Source of the DNA: Vibrio orientalis CIP 102891 = ATCC 33934
GTDB taxonomy: Bacteria > Pseudomonadota > Gammaproteobacteria > Enterobacterales > Vibrionaceae
DNA length: 64,000 nucleotides
Direction of reading: 5' to 3'
Assembly: GCF_000176235.1 (NCBI RefSeq)
Contig: NZ_ACZV01000005.1
Coordinates: 1,054,001-1,118,000 of the forward strand
A program made the position numbers and the translations under genes. Below the pieces are notes generated by a model, which searched no databases, was not told the DNA's origin, and saw nothing but the letters and a program-made list of their open reading frames with translations. This document shows positions 1 to 9,400 of this stretch, piece after piece (the stretch's first letter is position 1; the number at the start of each line of letters is the position of its first letter).

Positions 1-31
1 GTCAACTCTCACACTCATTAAAAACAATAAA

Positions 32-49
32 GCTTTAGACCACTAAAGC
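32..49. repeat. Small hairpin upstream of sypB
   Basis: Perfect 7-bp inverted repeat (GCTTTAG / CTAAAGC, loop ACCA) in the 68 bases before sypB. One frame entering from the left edge stops at 19-21, which would fit the end of sypA, but too little is visible to call that gene. The hairpin has no T-run, so it is more likely an intercistronic stem than a terminator. Confidence 0.3.
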
Positions 50-68
50 ACTAACAAAGGACGTTGGC

Positions 69-908
69 ATGAACACATACACACACTACATAGCCCTAAT
101 TGCGACCACTTTGAGCCTTATTGGTTGTAGTAGCTATCCGGAAGAAGGAAGAGGAGGCATTGCTGAGAACTATATTCAGTCCTCCTTCACTCCGGTAATG
201 CCTGATGAGCCATTAGGGCCAGAGCATGGTTTACGCTTTGACTGGCAACTAGCGAAGCTTCAGTTGGACACTTTAATTCGTGAAGGTGCACGTTGGTGCT
301 TTCCAGCAGCCGTCGTGCAAGCGCTAGAAAAGCAAAACCGGATCGCGCGTGAACTTGAAGGCGGATTACTGTTGGATGCAGCCAACGATCTCGTTATTCA
401 ACGCAACAGACTGAATGAATTAGAGCTCCAACTAGACTACGTCACATCGCAATCAAAATGTTTACCACCTACCAATGAGCATTTATTCCAACGACGCCTA
501 GCGACTATCGACGAGCTATACAATTTGCTTAACGTCGACAATCAGTTTGCGTTCAACTCGACTGAAATCAACCCTAAATATATGGGCCACTTAGCCGAAG
601 CATCAAACATTCTTAAACAGCACCCACAGTTTCACTTAGCCGTGACAGGCCATGCCGATTCCGTAGGTGATGTCAGCTACAACCAAGAACTTGCAATGGG
701 CAGAGCACAACAAGTTAAGCGCTACCTCACTATATTTGGCCTTTCACCAAGCCGTATTCAAACCAAGTCGGTTGGTGACACTCTTCCTTTGTACGAAGGC
801 GATTCCGATGGTGTTCGCTTAACCAACCGCCGAGTCAGTATTGAAGTCATCGATACCGAAGAGAAAACAGCGATGCGCATGCAAGGAGGCTATCATGAAG
901 TGGACTAA
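69..908 (+). CDS. sypB: SypB-like OmpA-family outer-membrane lipoprotein
   Basis: A 279-residue lipoprotein. The signal peptide ends in a lipobox (L17-I-G-C20) followed by two serines, which favours outer-membrane sorting. Residues about 160-262 form an OmpA-like peptidoglycan-binding domain with the typical GHADSVGDVSYN segment and the following helix containing RAQQV. The AAAGG at 57-61 supports the ATG at 69. Its place directly before the export gene matches sypB of the V. fischeri syp locus. It probably anchors the export machinery to peptidoglycan; this role is inferred from family and position. Its 3' end overlaps the first codons of sypC by 14 bases, which suggests translational coupling. 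Confidence 0.85.
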   Translation: MNTYTHYIALIATTLSLIGCSSYPEEGRGGIAENYIQSSFTPVMPDEPLGPEHGLRFDWQLAKLQLDTLIREGARWCFPAAVVQALEKQNRIARELEGGLLLDAANDLVIQRNRLNELELQLDYVTSQSKCLPPTNEHLFQRRLATIDELYNLLNVDNQFAFNSTEINPKYMGHLAEASNILKQHPQFHLAVTGHADSVGDVSYNQELAMGRAQQVKRYLTIFGLSPSRIQTKSVGDTLPLYEGDSDGVRLTNRRVSIEVIDTEEKTAMRMQGGYHEVD

Positions 909-2988
909 CTATATCGTCGCGGCATTACTATCCGTTACGCTAACTTATGCTTACGCTAACGAAGAGCGTGTGCAAATTGGTGATTTAATCCAAGTAAATC
1001 TACCTGGCGAGTCAACTCTCAATAAAGGCTTTCAAGTTGATAAACGTGGCCGAATTACACTTCCTGAGGTAGGCGCTCTGTATGTTGCTGGTTACAGTGA
1101 GCAACAACTGGATGTCGCGGTTAAAGAAGCCTTAGAGAAAGTCTATCGCGATCTTTCTTCTGCAACCGTGTATATCGCTGAACAGCAAATTCTTGTCTCA
1201 GTGCAAGGTTATGTGAACTCACCAGGTGAATACACTCTTACAAAAAGTGCTGATATTCAGATGGCCCTTCACGCTGCAGGAGGCCTTCGAGCCGGCGCTC
1301 AGCTTAATAATCTATTTATCAAACGTGGCGCGGAAAAAGTCACCTTTAACTACAAATCGTTTCTGGATACGGGTAACGAAACGCTATTACCAGCGCTTAA
1401 GTCTCTCGATACGATCTTCGTCCCTGCTTCGCCGTTGGTTGGTAATATTGAACAAGAGTTCGATGCCAATAAACTTGCCAATGCAGGTGATAGCGGTGAC
1501 GCTCGTACGGCAATAAAGGTATTTGGTGAAGTTAACGCTCCCGGCTCGTTTAGTTTCAAAGACAATACCGACCTTGTGGATGTGATTATGCGCGCCGGCG
1601 GTGTGACCCGTTACGCCTCTGTAGAGCAGATTCGCGTTATCTCCAATAACGCCCCTAAGCTTTTTAACCTGAAAGCCTATTTAGACAGCGGGGATATTTC
1701 TTTACTTCCAACCCTTACCCCAGGCACAACTATCTTTGTTCCAAAACAAGAAGATGAGATTAAAGCCGGAGCAAATGTCGTTTACATCATGGGCGAAGTG
1801 GCGCACCCCGGTGCCTATGAGGGTAAGAACAACGCTTCATTTATGGATATCTTAGCCAACGCTGGCGGCCCAACACGTTATGCAGAGTCTCGCCAAATTC
1901 GTGTCATTAAAGCCAATGGTCGTGTGGTTAAATTTGACTTAACCGCATTCACGGAAGGTTTAACTCGTAGTAATCCACCTTCGATCGGCCCAGGGGATGC
2001 TATTTTCGTTCCTGAGAAAACCGATATGAACGAAAAGTCTTGGCTAAAGATCGCCCCTAACCGCGCCGTAAGTGTCATTGGTGAAGTCGTTCGCCCTGGT
2101 CGCGTCGAATGGTCAGATGAAATGGATCTTATGGACCTTCTCGCTCATGTTGGCGGTCCGACATTAAGAGCCGACACATCGAAGATTGAAGTCGTCACCC
2201 AAGGTAACAAGTTACACATTTTTGATTTGGACGCATTTATTCTCAGTGGTGCTCAAAGTAGCGAACTGCCAAATATCAGCGCGGGTTCTATTATTCGTAT
2301 CCATGATCTTCCGCAAGATCCTTCCGACAACAAATCGCAGTGGGTACGTCAAAGTTCAGATGCGTCGATCTATGTGTTTGGCCAAGTCAACGCCCCCGGA
2401 CGTTACCGATTTACCAAAGACATGCATTTCTTAGACATTCTGTCTGCGGCAGATGGTCCGACAAAAGACGCCGACATTCATAACATTCGCATCACTCATC
2501 GTGACAAAAGCTACTCGAAAGTCAGCAAGCTGAACCTATCGCTTTACTTTGAGACTGGTGACGAAAGCTTACTCCCACTAGTCACTATGGGCGACACCAT
2601 TTATATCCCAGAGAAAGACAAAATCTGGCTCGATCGTTCTAAAGAGTCAACGGTCCGCGTTCTTGGTGCAGTCAACAACCCAGGCCGATACGTGTTTGAT
2701 GACAATATGACTGTTCTTGACCTACTTGCAGAAGCTGGGGGCCCTTCAGAGCGTGCCTACTTAGAAAAAATATCGATCGTCAACATGTCTTGCTGCCAAG
2801 GACAGGCAAGAATATTTGACCTCATCGATTTCAGTAAAACAGCCAATATGTACAAGCTGCCGGTGTTAAGAGCTGGAGACACTATCTATGTACCGGATCG
2901 AAATGAAAGCTTCCTAGAAAAAGCACGCGTGGGTTTAGAAGATATTCTTCGCCTTACCACCACCATTGTATTAATAGGAGCGCTGTAA
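895..2988 (+). CDS. sypC: SypC-like polysaccharide export outer-membrane protein with six SLBB repeats
   Basis: A 697-residue Wza-family export protein. The reading frame is open further upstream, but AAGGAGG sits just before the ATG at 895, which also begins a clean signal peptide (cleavage probably after AYA, residue 20). The mature N-terminus is a Poly_export domain (about 25-100). It is followed by six SLBB/Soluble-ligand repeats, each opening with a G-x-V-x-x-PG motif (for example GEVNAPG, GEVAHPG, GQVNAPG, GAVNNPG). It ends in a hydrophobic helix that could cross the outer membrane as in Wza. There is no lipobox. It is almost twice the length of E. coli Wza (about 380 residues) because of the extra repeats. 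The stop overlaps the start of sypD by one base (TAATG). Confidence 0.88.
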   Translation: MKWTNYIVAALLSVTLTYAYANEERVQIGDLIQVNLPGESTLNKGFQVDKRGRITLPEVGALYVAGYSEQQLDVAVKEALEKVYRDLSSATVYIAEQQILVSVQGYVNSPGEYTLTKSADIQMALHAAGGLRAGAQLNNLFIKRGAEKVTFNYKSFLDTGNETLLPALKSLDTIFVPASPLVGNIEQEFDANKLANAGDSGDARTAIKVFGEVNAPGSFSFKDNTDLVDVIMRAGGVTRYASVEQIRVISNNAPKLFNLKAYLDSGDISLLPTLTPGTTIFVPKQEDEIKAGANVVYIMGEVAHPGAYEGKNNASFMDILANAGGPTRYAESRQIRVIKANGRVVKFDLTAFTEGLTRSNPPSIGPGDAIFVPEKTDMNEKSWLKIAPNRAVSVIGEVVRPGRVEWSDEMDLMDLLAHVGGPTLRADTSKIEVVTQGNKLHIFDLDAFILSGAQSSELPNISAGSIIRIHDLPQDPSDNKSQWVRQSSDASIYVFGQVNAPGRYRFTKDMHFLDILSAADGPTKDADIHNIRITHRDKSYSKVSKLNLSLYFETGDESLLPLVTMGDTIYIPEKDKIWLDRSKESTVRVLGAVNNPGRYVFDDNMTVLDLLAEAGGPSERAYLEKISIVNMSCCQGQARIFDLIDFSKTANMYKLPVLRAGDTIYVPDRNESFLEKARVGLEDILRLTTTIVLIGAL

Positions 2989-3686
2989 TGATTATCCCTG
3001 CAACTCACTCTGAAATTGAACAGATTTATCTAGCCGCAGAAATGCGCGGGTGTCGCTCGCTGTGTGTGACAGCTTGCCAATCAGGTGACGGCGTCACATC
3101 AATCGTCACAGCACTGGCTGAGCGTTACTTGTTCGCTGGCCTTAAAACTCTGGTTGTTGACTTGAATACCTACCACCCAGCTTTTGAAGGTGTCGATTTT
3201 TCTCAAACACTTTCTGAGCAACAAATCGGTTCTCTCATTTCTCACTCAGATACGCATCAGTTGTTCACTGGATTGACTATCCCAACCACGCAAGCGGCGT
3301 TACTGGAATATAAAGACCCTTCTTGCTTATCAAGAACGGTTGATAAGTGGCTAATACATTTTGATCGGGTGGTATTCGATACCTCACCACTACTTCATGT
3401 CAACCGCGGTAACATTCCAGCTCAAGTGGTCGCCAGTGCTTGCGACCAAACTGCCCTTGTTGTGTTGGGCGGCAAGACCTCCACCAGCCAACTGACAAAA
3501 GCAGTGTCATTACTTGATAGCGACTCCGTCGAGATATTGGGCACTGTACTCAATATGAAAGACCAACCAACGCTCGCGCAAGAAATAGTCAGAGAAATTG
3601 ACCGCATTAAAATAATGCCGCAAAGATGGCGCAATTACTTAGCGCAAAAAGTCCTCAACAATGAATTTTTGGCTCAATCTGCATAG
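2988..3686 (+). CDS. sypD: SypD-like BY-kinase-type ATPase with altered Walker A
   Basis: A 232-residue cytoplasmic protein of the bacterial tyrosine-kinase/MinD-like fold that normally partners the chain-length protein (here SypO) in Wzx/Wzy export. The P-loop region reads CQSGDGVTS (residues 30-38): the usual GxGK(S/T) lysine is valine. An A'-like strand (LVVDLN) and a Walker B-like strand (VVFDTSPL) are present. The C-terminus has one tyrosine and no Tyr cluster, so classical autophosphorylation is doubtful. Placement between sypC and the binding-protein gene matches sypD. Function as an export regulator is inferred. Confidence 0.78.
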   Translation: MIIPATHSEIEQIYLAAEMRGCRSLCVTACQSGDGVTSIVTALAERYLFAGLKTLVVDLNTYHPAFEGVDFSQTLSEQQIGSLISHSDTHQLFTGLTIPTTQAALLEYKDPSCLSRTVDKWLIHFDRVVFDTSPLLHVNRGNIPAQVVASACDQTALVVLGGKTSTSQLTKAVSLLDSDSVEILGTVLNMKDQPTLAQEIVREIDRIKIMPQRWRNYLAQKVLNNEFLAQSA

Positions 3687-3695
3687 GTAATCATT

Positions 3696-4496
3696 ATGAA
3701 AAAGCTCACTCTAATCCTAAGTATTTGTGCGTCATGCAGCTCTTTTGCCGCAGACACTTTAACGTTTGGTGTCGTGCCTCAGCAATCAGCGAGCCGCTTG
3801 GTCGAGCAATGGGGGCCAGTCATGGACTATTTATCTGAGCAGACCGGTCAAAAGATCGAATTCAGTACCGCCGCAGATATACCGACCTTCGAGAAGCGTC
3901 TAGCCAATGGTGAGTATGATATCGCCTATATGAACCCTTACCATTACACCGTATTTAGTGCCAAACCTGGTTACCAGGCAATGGCTAAAGCAAAAGACAA
4001 ACGCATTAAAGGAATTCTCGTCGTCCGAAAGGATCAAAACATCGAGTCGCTCCAACAGCTCGACAGCCAGAAACTCGCATTTCCATCACCTGCGGCATTC
4101 GCTGCCACCATCCTAACTCAAAGTGACTTAAACCAAGCCGGAGTCGATTTCGAAGCTGACTATGTCTCATCACATGACTCGGTTTATCTGTCTGTTGCTA
4201 AAGGCTTCTACCCCGCTGGTGGAGGTGTGATGCGCACATTTAACTCCATCCCTAGTGAACTCCGTGAACAACTCAAGCCTTTGTGGATAACTAAGCCATA
4301 TACACCACACGCTATCGCCTATCACCCGCGCTTATCGGCTTCACAAGCGAAGGTCATTCGTCAAGCATTAACAAACCTAGAAAATAACGCCTCAGGTCAG
4401 ACTCAGCTTAAAAAGCTCAATATTAAAGGTTTCGTTGATGCAAATGATAGCGACTGGGACGACGTCAGAGCGCTCGATATAACCTTACTTGATTAA
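3696..4496 (+). CDS. PhnD-like periplasmic substrate-binding protein inside the syp locus
   Basis: A 266-residue secreted protein with a Sec signal peptide (about 1-18, SFA/AD). The mature part begins TLTFGVVPQQSASRL and continues with features of the phosphonate/phosphate-binding PhnD/SsuA-like family: the segment LANGEYDIAYMNPYHY near residues 70-85, and PAGGGVMRTFNS later. No permease or ATPase gene is nearby, so a role as a ligand sensor feeding the adjacent hybrid kinase SypF is more likely than transport. It occupies the position held by sypE in V. fischeri. It has its own Shine-Dalgarno (AGGT) and ends 12 bases before sypF. The ligand is unknown. Confidence 0.82.
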   Translation: MKKLTLILSICASCSSFAADTLTFGVVPQQSASRLVEQWGPVMDYLSEQTGQKIEFSTAADIPTFEKRLANGEYDIAYMNPYHYTVFSAKPGYQAMAKAKDKRIKGILVVRKDQNIESLQQLDSQKLAFPSPAAFAATILTQSDLNQAGVDFEADYVSSHDSVYLSVAKGFYPAGGGVMRTFNSIPSELREQLKPLWITKPYTPHAIAYHPRLSASQAKVIRQALTNLENNASGQTQLKKLNIKGFVDANDSDWDDVRALDITLLD

Positions 4497-4508
4497 GAGG
4501 ACCTGACC

Positions 4509-6818
4509 ATGACCTTACGTTCTAAAACTGTATTAGGTATCGCGTTTATCGAGATCGTTGTCTTAATGGTCCTAGTATTTAGTGCGATGCGATTCTTATC
4601 CGAGTCGAATGAGAAACAGTTAATTCAGCGTGCTAACTCTAGTGCGACCATGTTTGCACATGCAGCAAAAGACGCGGTACTTTCAACGGATCTCGCGACA
4701 CTTGATGATCTCGTCAATGAGTTCATGACCCTTGAAGATGTCGCTTACGTTCGCGTGCTACGCAATGACAAAGATATGGCGTGTGCTGGCGATAAAGACC
4801 TGCTTGCCAGAGCAATGTCGAATGATAGTTCGTTAAATAGTGTAGATGACGGGATCTTCGATTTACGCACTCCGATCACTAATGGTGGTGTTCCATACGC
4901 TTATGTTGATATTGGCTTCGAAACAGGTCCAATCAACGCCATGCTAGCTCAAGCTCAAAAAGCGATCATTGGTATCGCCACCGTTGAAGTTATTCTCGTT
5001 GCCCTAGTCTCTTTCGTGCTAGGGACTTACCTAACTCGTGGATTAACGCGCCTAGCCAGTGCGGTCAATACCGTTGGCCAACGAGGTCCTGGATTCCAGC
5101 TACAAGAACACTCAAAAGATGAATTAGGGGAAGTGACCAAAGCATTCGATGATATGTCCGCTAAACTCGAAAAAGATTACCAAACCTTAACCGCTGCACG
5201 TGAAGGCGCAGAGCAAGCTTGCGACTCTAAAAGCCGTTTTCTAGCCTCAATGTCCCATGAGATTCGAACACCAATGAATGGGGTGTTAGGTATTTTGAAT
5301 ATTCTTGAAGAAACCAATCTAACAAATGAACAAAAGAAACTGGTGAGCACTGCAACCGAATCGGGTCATTTCTTGTTGTCTGTCATCAATGACATCCTAG
5401 ACTTCACGCGAATGGAATCGAATACACTAATATTGGAACATAAACCGTTTGATTTCCGCCACTGTGTCGAGAGCGTCGTCGATACCTTTTCTCCCGCGGC
5501 CACTAACCAAAACCTAATCTTACATTGCTACATTGAAGGTAGTGTGCCGAGCAAAGTCAACGGCGATGAGAATCGTGTCAAACAAATTTTACTCAATCTA
5601 ATTGGTAATGCGATTAAGTTTACTCACGAAGGCAGTGTCACAATTAAAGTTTGTGCTACTCCGCTTGATAATGGCAAAGCCAAAATTACCTTTGAGATTC
5701 AAGATACCGGGATTGGCATTAGTCAAAATGCGATTGATTACCTATTTGACGAATTTACCATGGTCGATCAAAGCTACTCTCGGAGTAAAGAAGGGTCTGG
5801 TCTTGGCCTAGCCATTTGTCGACGCCTATGTAATTTAATGGACGGAGAAGTCAGTGTTATCAGTGAACCTGACATTGGTAGTACTTTTGTTTTCGACGTT
5901 TGCTTAGAAGTTACTGACGAACTAATAACTTCTCCAGTAACAAGCTCTCGACGTGAATTGATTAACAAAGACGCACGTATTCTCGTTGCGGAAGATAATC
6001 GAGCAAATCAACTGGTTATTCGTGAGATGTTCAAGCGTGTTGGTAGCCAAATTGATATTGCTGAGAATGGTCTAGAAGCGCTTGAAATGGCACAGCAATA
6101 TCAATACGACCTCATCTTTATGGATATTTCAATGCCTAAAATGGATGGCATGACCGCTTGCCGCGCTATACGTGCCCTAGAAGACGAAGCAACAGCAACC
6201 ATACCAATCATCGCCCTAACTGCACATTCACTCGCAGGAGATAAAGAAAAGTTTCTAGCATCAGGAATGGATGACTATCTATCTAAACCGTTAAGACTCT
6301 CACAACTAGTTGATAAAATTAATCTATTCTTAGATGAGACTCCAGAAAAAGAGGTAGAACAAAAATTACCGACAACCACACCGAATAAGCAAAAAGTCAC
6401 ATATGAAACTAAAATGATACCTGTAGACGAAAAATATGAGGATACAGAGCAATTGGAACTCGTAGATGAACAAGTGATCAAACAAATGATTGAAGATACT
6501 TCTGCTGATGTCATTCCTATACTCATCGACCATTACATTGAGGAGTCACAAGATAGACTCAGCAAAATCTACCAAGCAATCGATGAATCTGATAAGGAAG
6601 TATTGGAGTTTGAAGCACACACTTTAGGCAGCTCGGCTCTGGCTTTGGGTAATCGCACTCTATCCAACTTAGCGCGAAAAATTGAGCATCTTTGCCTCGA
6701 TAATAAGCAAAATGATGCCTTCCAATTAAAAGAAGAATTACAAAATATCGCTAAATCTTCGCTTGCGGCACTTGAGGTTCGTAAACAACAAGGATTTAGT
6801 GAGCCGACTGAGTTATAA
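4509..6818 (+). CDS. sypF: SypF-like hybrid sensor histidine kinase with HPt domain
   Basis: A 769-residue membrane kinase. Order: TM1 about 8-30, periplasmic sensor about 31-148, TM2 about 152-174, HAMP about 175-228, HisKA with phospho-acceptor H250 in SMSHEIRTPMNG, HATPase with DTGIGI and GSGLGL boxes, receiver domain with D539 in FMDISMPKMDG, and a C-terminal HPt domain with H704 in AHTLGSSALALGN. The His-Asp-His layout matches V. fischeri SypF, where as I recall the HPt histidine is the critical donor to SypG. The start is supported by AAGAGGACC. It ends 24 bases before its presumed partner sypG. The periplasmic sensor could read the binding protein encoded just upstream (inference). Confidence 0.9.
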   Translation: MTLRSKTVLGIAFIEIVVLMVLVFSAMRFLSESNEKQLIQRANSSATMFAHAAKDAVLSTDLATLDDLVNEFMTLEDVAYVRVLRNDKDMACAGDKDLLARAMSNDSSLNSVDDGIFDLRTPITNGGVPYAYVDIGFETGPINAMLAQAQKAIIGIATVEVILVALVSFVLGTYLTRGLTRLASAVNTVGQRGPGFQLQEHSKDELGEVTKAFDDMSAKLEKDYQTLTAAREGAEQACDSKSRFLASMSHEIRTPMNGVLGILNILEETNLTNEQKKLVSTATESGHFLLSVINDILDFTRMESNTLILEHKPFDFRHCVESVVDTFSPAATNQNLILHCYIEGSVPSKVNGDENRVKQILLNLIGNAIKFTHEGSVTIKVCATPLDNGKAKITFEIQDTGIGISQNAIDYLFDEFTMVDQSYSRSKEGSGLGLAICRRLCNLMDGEVSVISEPDIGSTFVFDVCLEVTDELITSPVTSSRRELINKDARILVAEDNRANQLVIREMFKRVGSQIDIAENGLEALEMAQQYQYDLIFMDISMPKMDGMTACRAIRALEDEATATIPIIALTAHSLAGDKEKFLASGMDDYLSKPLRLSQLVDKINLFLDETPEKEVEQKLPTTTPNKQKVTYETKMIPVDEKYEDTEQLELVDEQVIKQMIEDTSADVIPILIDHYIEESQDRLSKIYQAIDESDKEVLEFEAHTLGSSALALGNRTLSNLARKIEHLCLDNKQNDAFQLKEELQNIAKSSLAALEVRKQQGFSEPTEL

Positions 6819-6842
6819 GGCTTTATAGATAGGACATCACGA

Positions 6843-8303
6843 ATGAAACCAAAAGTATTATTAATAGAAGATTCCACCTCTTTGGCGATTTTGTATCAGC
6901 AATATGTGAAAGAAGAGCCCTATGATCTTTTTCATGTCGAAACGGGTAAGGAAGCCATTGCCTTCATTGAACGCAATATTCCCCAATTGGTCATTCTCGA
7001 TCTTAAACTGCCTGACATGCACGGCGAAGAAATACTCGACTGGATAAATGAGCGTCAAATTCCGACCTCGGTTGTCGTGGCAACCGCTCATGGCTCGGTC
7101 GATTTAGCGGTTAACTTGGTTCAAAAAGGAGCTAAAGACTTCTTAGAAAAACCCATTAATGCAGATCGATTAAAAACGTCTATTGCCCTGCACTTGCAGC
7201 AAGTCAAACTTACCAACCTTGTTGAGGATATTGAGAACAAATTTGATCGAACTCGCTTTCATGGTTTCATTGGTTCGAGCTTACCCATGCAAGGGGTATA
7301 TAAGATCATTGATTCTGTCGCGCCCACTAGCGCGAGTGTTTTTGTGATTGGCGAAAGCGGCACGGGTAAAGAAGTCTGCGCGGAAGCCATCCACCAAGAA
7401 AGTAAGCGTAAAGATAAAGCATTCATCGCAATAAACTGCGGTGCGATACCTAAAGATTTGATGGAAAGTGAAATCTTTGGCCATGTTAAAGGAGCGTTTA
7501 CCGGAGCGACGGCTGATCGCAAAGGAGCCGCATCCATGGCAAGTGGTGGGACGCTTTTCTTAGATGAGCTGTGTGAAATGGAACTGGAAATGCAGAAAAA
7601 ACTGCTACGTTTCCTTCAAACCGGTACGTTTACTCCGCTCGGTGCGACAAAAGAAATGAAAGTGGATGTGCGGATCATCTGCGCGACAAATCGAGATCCT
7701 CTACTTGAAGTTGAAGAAGGACGTTTTCGAGAGGACCTATACTATCGCGTTCATGTCGTTCCAGTTGACATGCCACCACTGCGAGAACGCGGAAATGACA
7801 TCCTGACCCTCGCTACGCACTTTTTAAAAATGTACGCCAAGGAAGACGGCAAAAAATTTGCTGCCATTCATCGTGACGCCGAGTCCACATTGAAGCGTTA
7901 TAACTGGCCGGGTAATGTCCGACAACTACAAAACATCATTCGCAATATTGTGGTACTCAATGATGACACGCACCTACGCCTGTCCCATTTACCAGAGCAA
8001 CTTACCAGGAATCAAAAAGCAAAAACCGTTACGACTCAAACGATTACCTCCCCCCAAACGGCACCAGACCCTACTCATACTAGCTTTGCGCCACCAGCTT
8101 CTGAGGCCTCTCCTACTGACGTACCAGAGCGCCCTGTGACCATTCGCCCGATGTGGCAGATAGAGCGAGAGACCATACAGCAAGCCATTGATTATTGTGA
8201 TGGTAACGTCTTGAATGCCGCAGTTTTGTTAGAGCTGAGTCCTTCAACGGTTTATCGCAAAAAACAAGCTTGGGAAGCCGAGGATGAACACCAAACCGTC
8301 TAA
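6843..8303 (+). CDS. sypG: SypG-like sigma-54-dependent response regulator
   Basis: A 486-residue NtrC-family activator. The receiver domain carries D53 in LVILDLKLPDMHG. The AAA+ domain has Walker A GESGTGKE (residues 170-177) and the sigma-54-contact loop GAFTGA (217-222). The C-terminus ends in a Fis-type helix-turn-helix (about 447-480). Between the last two lies a Pro/Thr-rich linker (about 395-440). In V. fischeri this protein activates the syp promoters. Here sigma-54 promoters with enhancer-like palindromes occur before sypI, sypM and sypP, consistent with that role. Its 3' end overlaps sypH by 20 bases. Confidence 0.92.
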   Translation: MKPKVLLIEDSTSLAILYQQYVKEEPYDLFHVETGKEAIAFIERNIPQLVILDLKLPDMHGEEILDWINERQIPTSVVVATAHGSVDLAVNLVQKGAKDFLEKPINADRLKTSIALHLQQVKLTNLVEDIENKFDRTRFHGFIGSSLPMQGVYKIIDSVAPTSASVFVIGESGTGKEVCAEAIHQESKRKDKAFIAINCGAIPKDLMESEIFGHVKGAFTGATADRKGAASMASGGTLFLDELCEMELEMQKKLLRFLQTGTFTPLGATKEMKVDVRIICATNRDPLLEVEEGRFREDLYYRVHVVPVDMPPLRERGNDILTLATHFLKMYAKEDGKKFAAIHRDAESTLKRYNWPGNVRQLQNIIRNIVVLNDDTHLRLSHLPEQLTRNQKAKTVTTQTITSPQTAPDPTHTSFAPPASEASPTDVPERPVTIRPMWQIERETIQQAIDYCDGNVLNAAVLLELSPSTVYRKKQAWEAEDEHQTV

Positions 8304-9336
8304 TCAGGTCTGGCTCATTATCGATAGTTTCACCTTTGGTGGCATCGAAACGCACCTGCTTGAGCTCGCAAATGGGCTCAAGCAACATCAAGTTGAAGTA
8401 AAGGTCTGGCTGATTCGTCATTACGAATCAGACTCCCAACTCGCAACCAAACTTAATCAAGCTGAAATTAACGTCGAGTACCTTGATCAAACTGACAAAC
8501 ACTATATCCCTTACCTACTTGAGCAAATCAAATCCCAATCTCCTGCGCTTATACATGCTCACGGCTATAAAGCCAGTCTGGTGTGTAAACTGGCGCGCGT
8601 ATTGACAGGCATCCGACAAATATCGACCTATCATGCCGGGGAGACGCCTAGTGGCAGAGTCTGGCTGTATGATTTCATCGATAGATATAGCGCCTTTATT
8701 TCGTCTTATTCTATTGCTGTTAGCGAGAAAATTGCCACAAAGTTACCCGTTCAATCTACCTGTTTTAATAACTTTATTGATGACCGAAATCTAGAACCGA
8801 GTCGCGGTACCGCTATCGCCTTCGTTGGACGTTTAAGCGAAGAGAAAGCCCCCGATCGTATTCTTGAACTGGCTCAGCTTAACAGTGCGTTAAACTTTGA
8901 GATATATGGCAGTGGCCCTATGGCCGAGCAGCTTCAAAACGCTGCACTGACTAATGTGACTTTTCATGGTCATCAAACGAACATGAATGCAATATGGAGT
9001 AATATCGGATTACTCATTATCTGCTCACGTTATGAAGGTTTGCCAATGACCGCATTAGAAGCGATGGGAAGAGGAATTCCAGTTCTTGCTCTCAATGTCG
9101 GTAATCTTTCTCGGTTGATAGTCAACCACGACAATGGCTTTCTCGCTGACTCAATGGCTCAACTGAATGAAGCGTTAACTGAGTTTACAACCCTCAACAA
9201 TGAGCAGTTACTCGCTATGCAAACATCGGCAATAAAGACAATAAAACATTCCTTTTCTTCCAAAGCAGTTATCCCGCAACTGCTTCAGCTCTACTTCCCA
9301 TCCCGCTATCAATCTGACTTTCAAATTGAGAAATAA
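8284..9336 (+). CDS. sypH: SypH-like glycosyltransferase family 4
   Basis: A 350-residue cytoplasmic GT-B glycosyltransferase. The N-terminal Rossmann half contains the acceptor-side glycine motif FGGIETHLLEL (residues about 18-28). The C-terminal half has FVGRLSEEKAPDR and the nucleotide-sugar-binding E-x7-E motif in YEGLPMTALEA. It transfers a sugar to the lipid-linked repeat unit; donor and linkage are unknown. The start overlaps sypG and is preceded by GGAAGCCGAGG. It is the last gene before the sigma-54 promoter of sypI, and its final codons contain an enhancer-like element. Confidence 0.82.
   Translation: MNTKPSNQVWLIIDSFTFGGIETHLLELANGLKQHQVEVKVWLIRHYESDSQLATKLNQAEINVEYLDQTDKHYIPYLLEQIKSQSPALIHAHGYKASLVCKLARVLTGIRQISTYHAGETPSGRVWLYDFIDRYSAFISSYSIAVSEKIATKLPVQSTCFNNFIDDRNLEPSRGTAIAFVGRLSEEKAPDRILELAQLNSALNFEIYGSGPMAEQLQNAALTNVTFHGHQTNMNAIWSNIGLLIICSRYEGLPMTALEAMGRGIPVLALNVGNLSRLIVNHDNGFLADSMAQLNEALTEFTTLNNEQLLAMQTSAIKTIKHSFSSKAVIPQLLQLYFPSRYQSDFQIEK
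9318..9332 (+). promoter_or_regulatory. Candidate SypG-binding enhancer upstream of sypI
   Basis: Read on the minus strand this is TTCTCAATTTGAAAG. It differs at one fixed position from the published V. fischeri SypG enhancer as I recall it (TTCTCANNNTGCDWN). It lies within the last codons of sypH, about 70 bp upstream of the sigma-54 promoter, a normal distance for an NtrC-type activator. Confidence 0.5.
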
Positions 9337-9400
9337 CAGAGCCAGATTACATCCATTGAATTTAACTCCTTATAATCAATAGCTTATATAAATTGATTTA

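Noticed and set aside
841..895. N-terminal extension of the sypC frame from a TTG at 841
   Set aside because: It would place a basic, non-signal segment before a clean signal peptide; the ATG at 895 has a strong Shine-Dalgarno.
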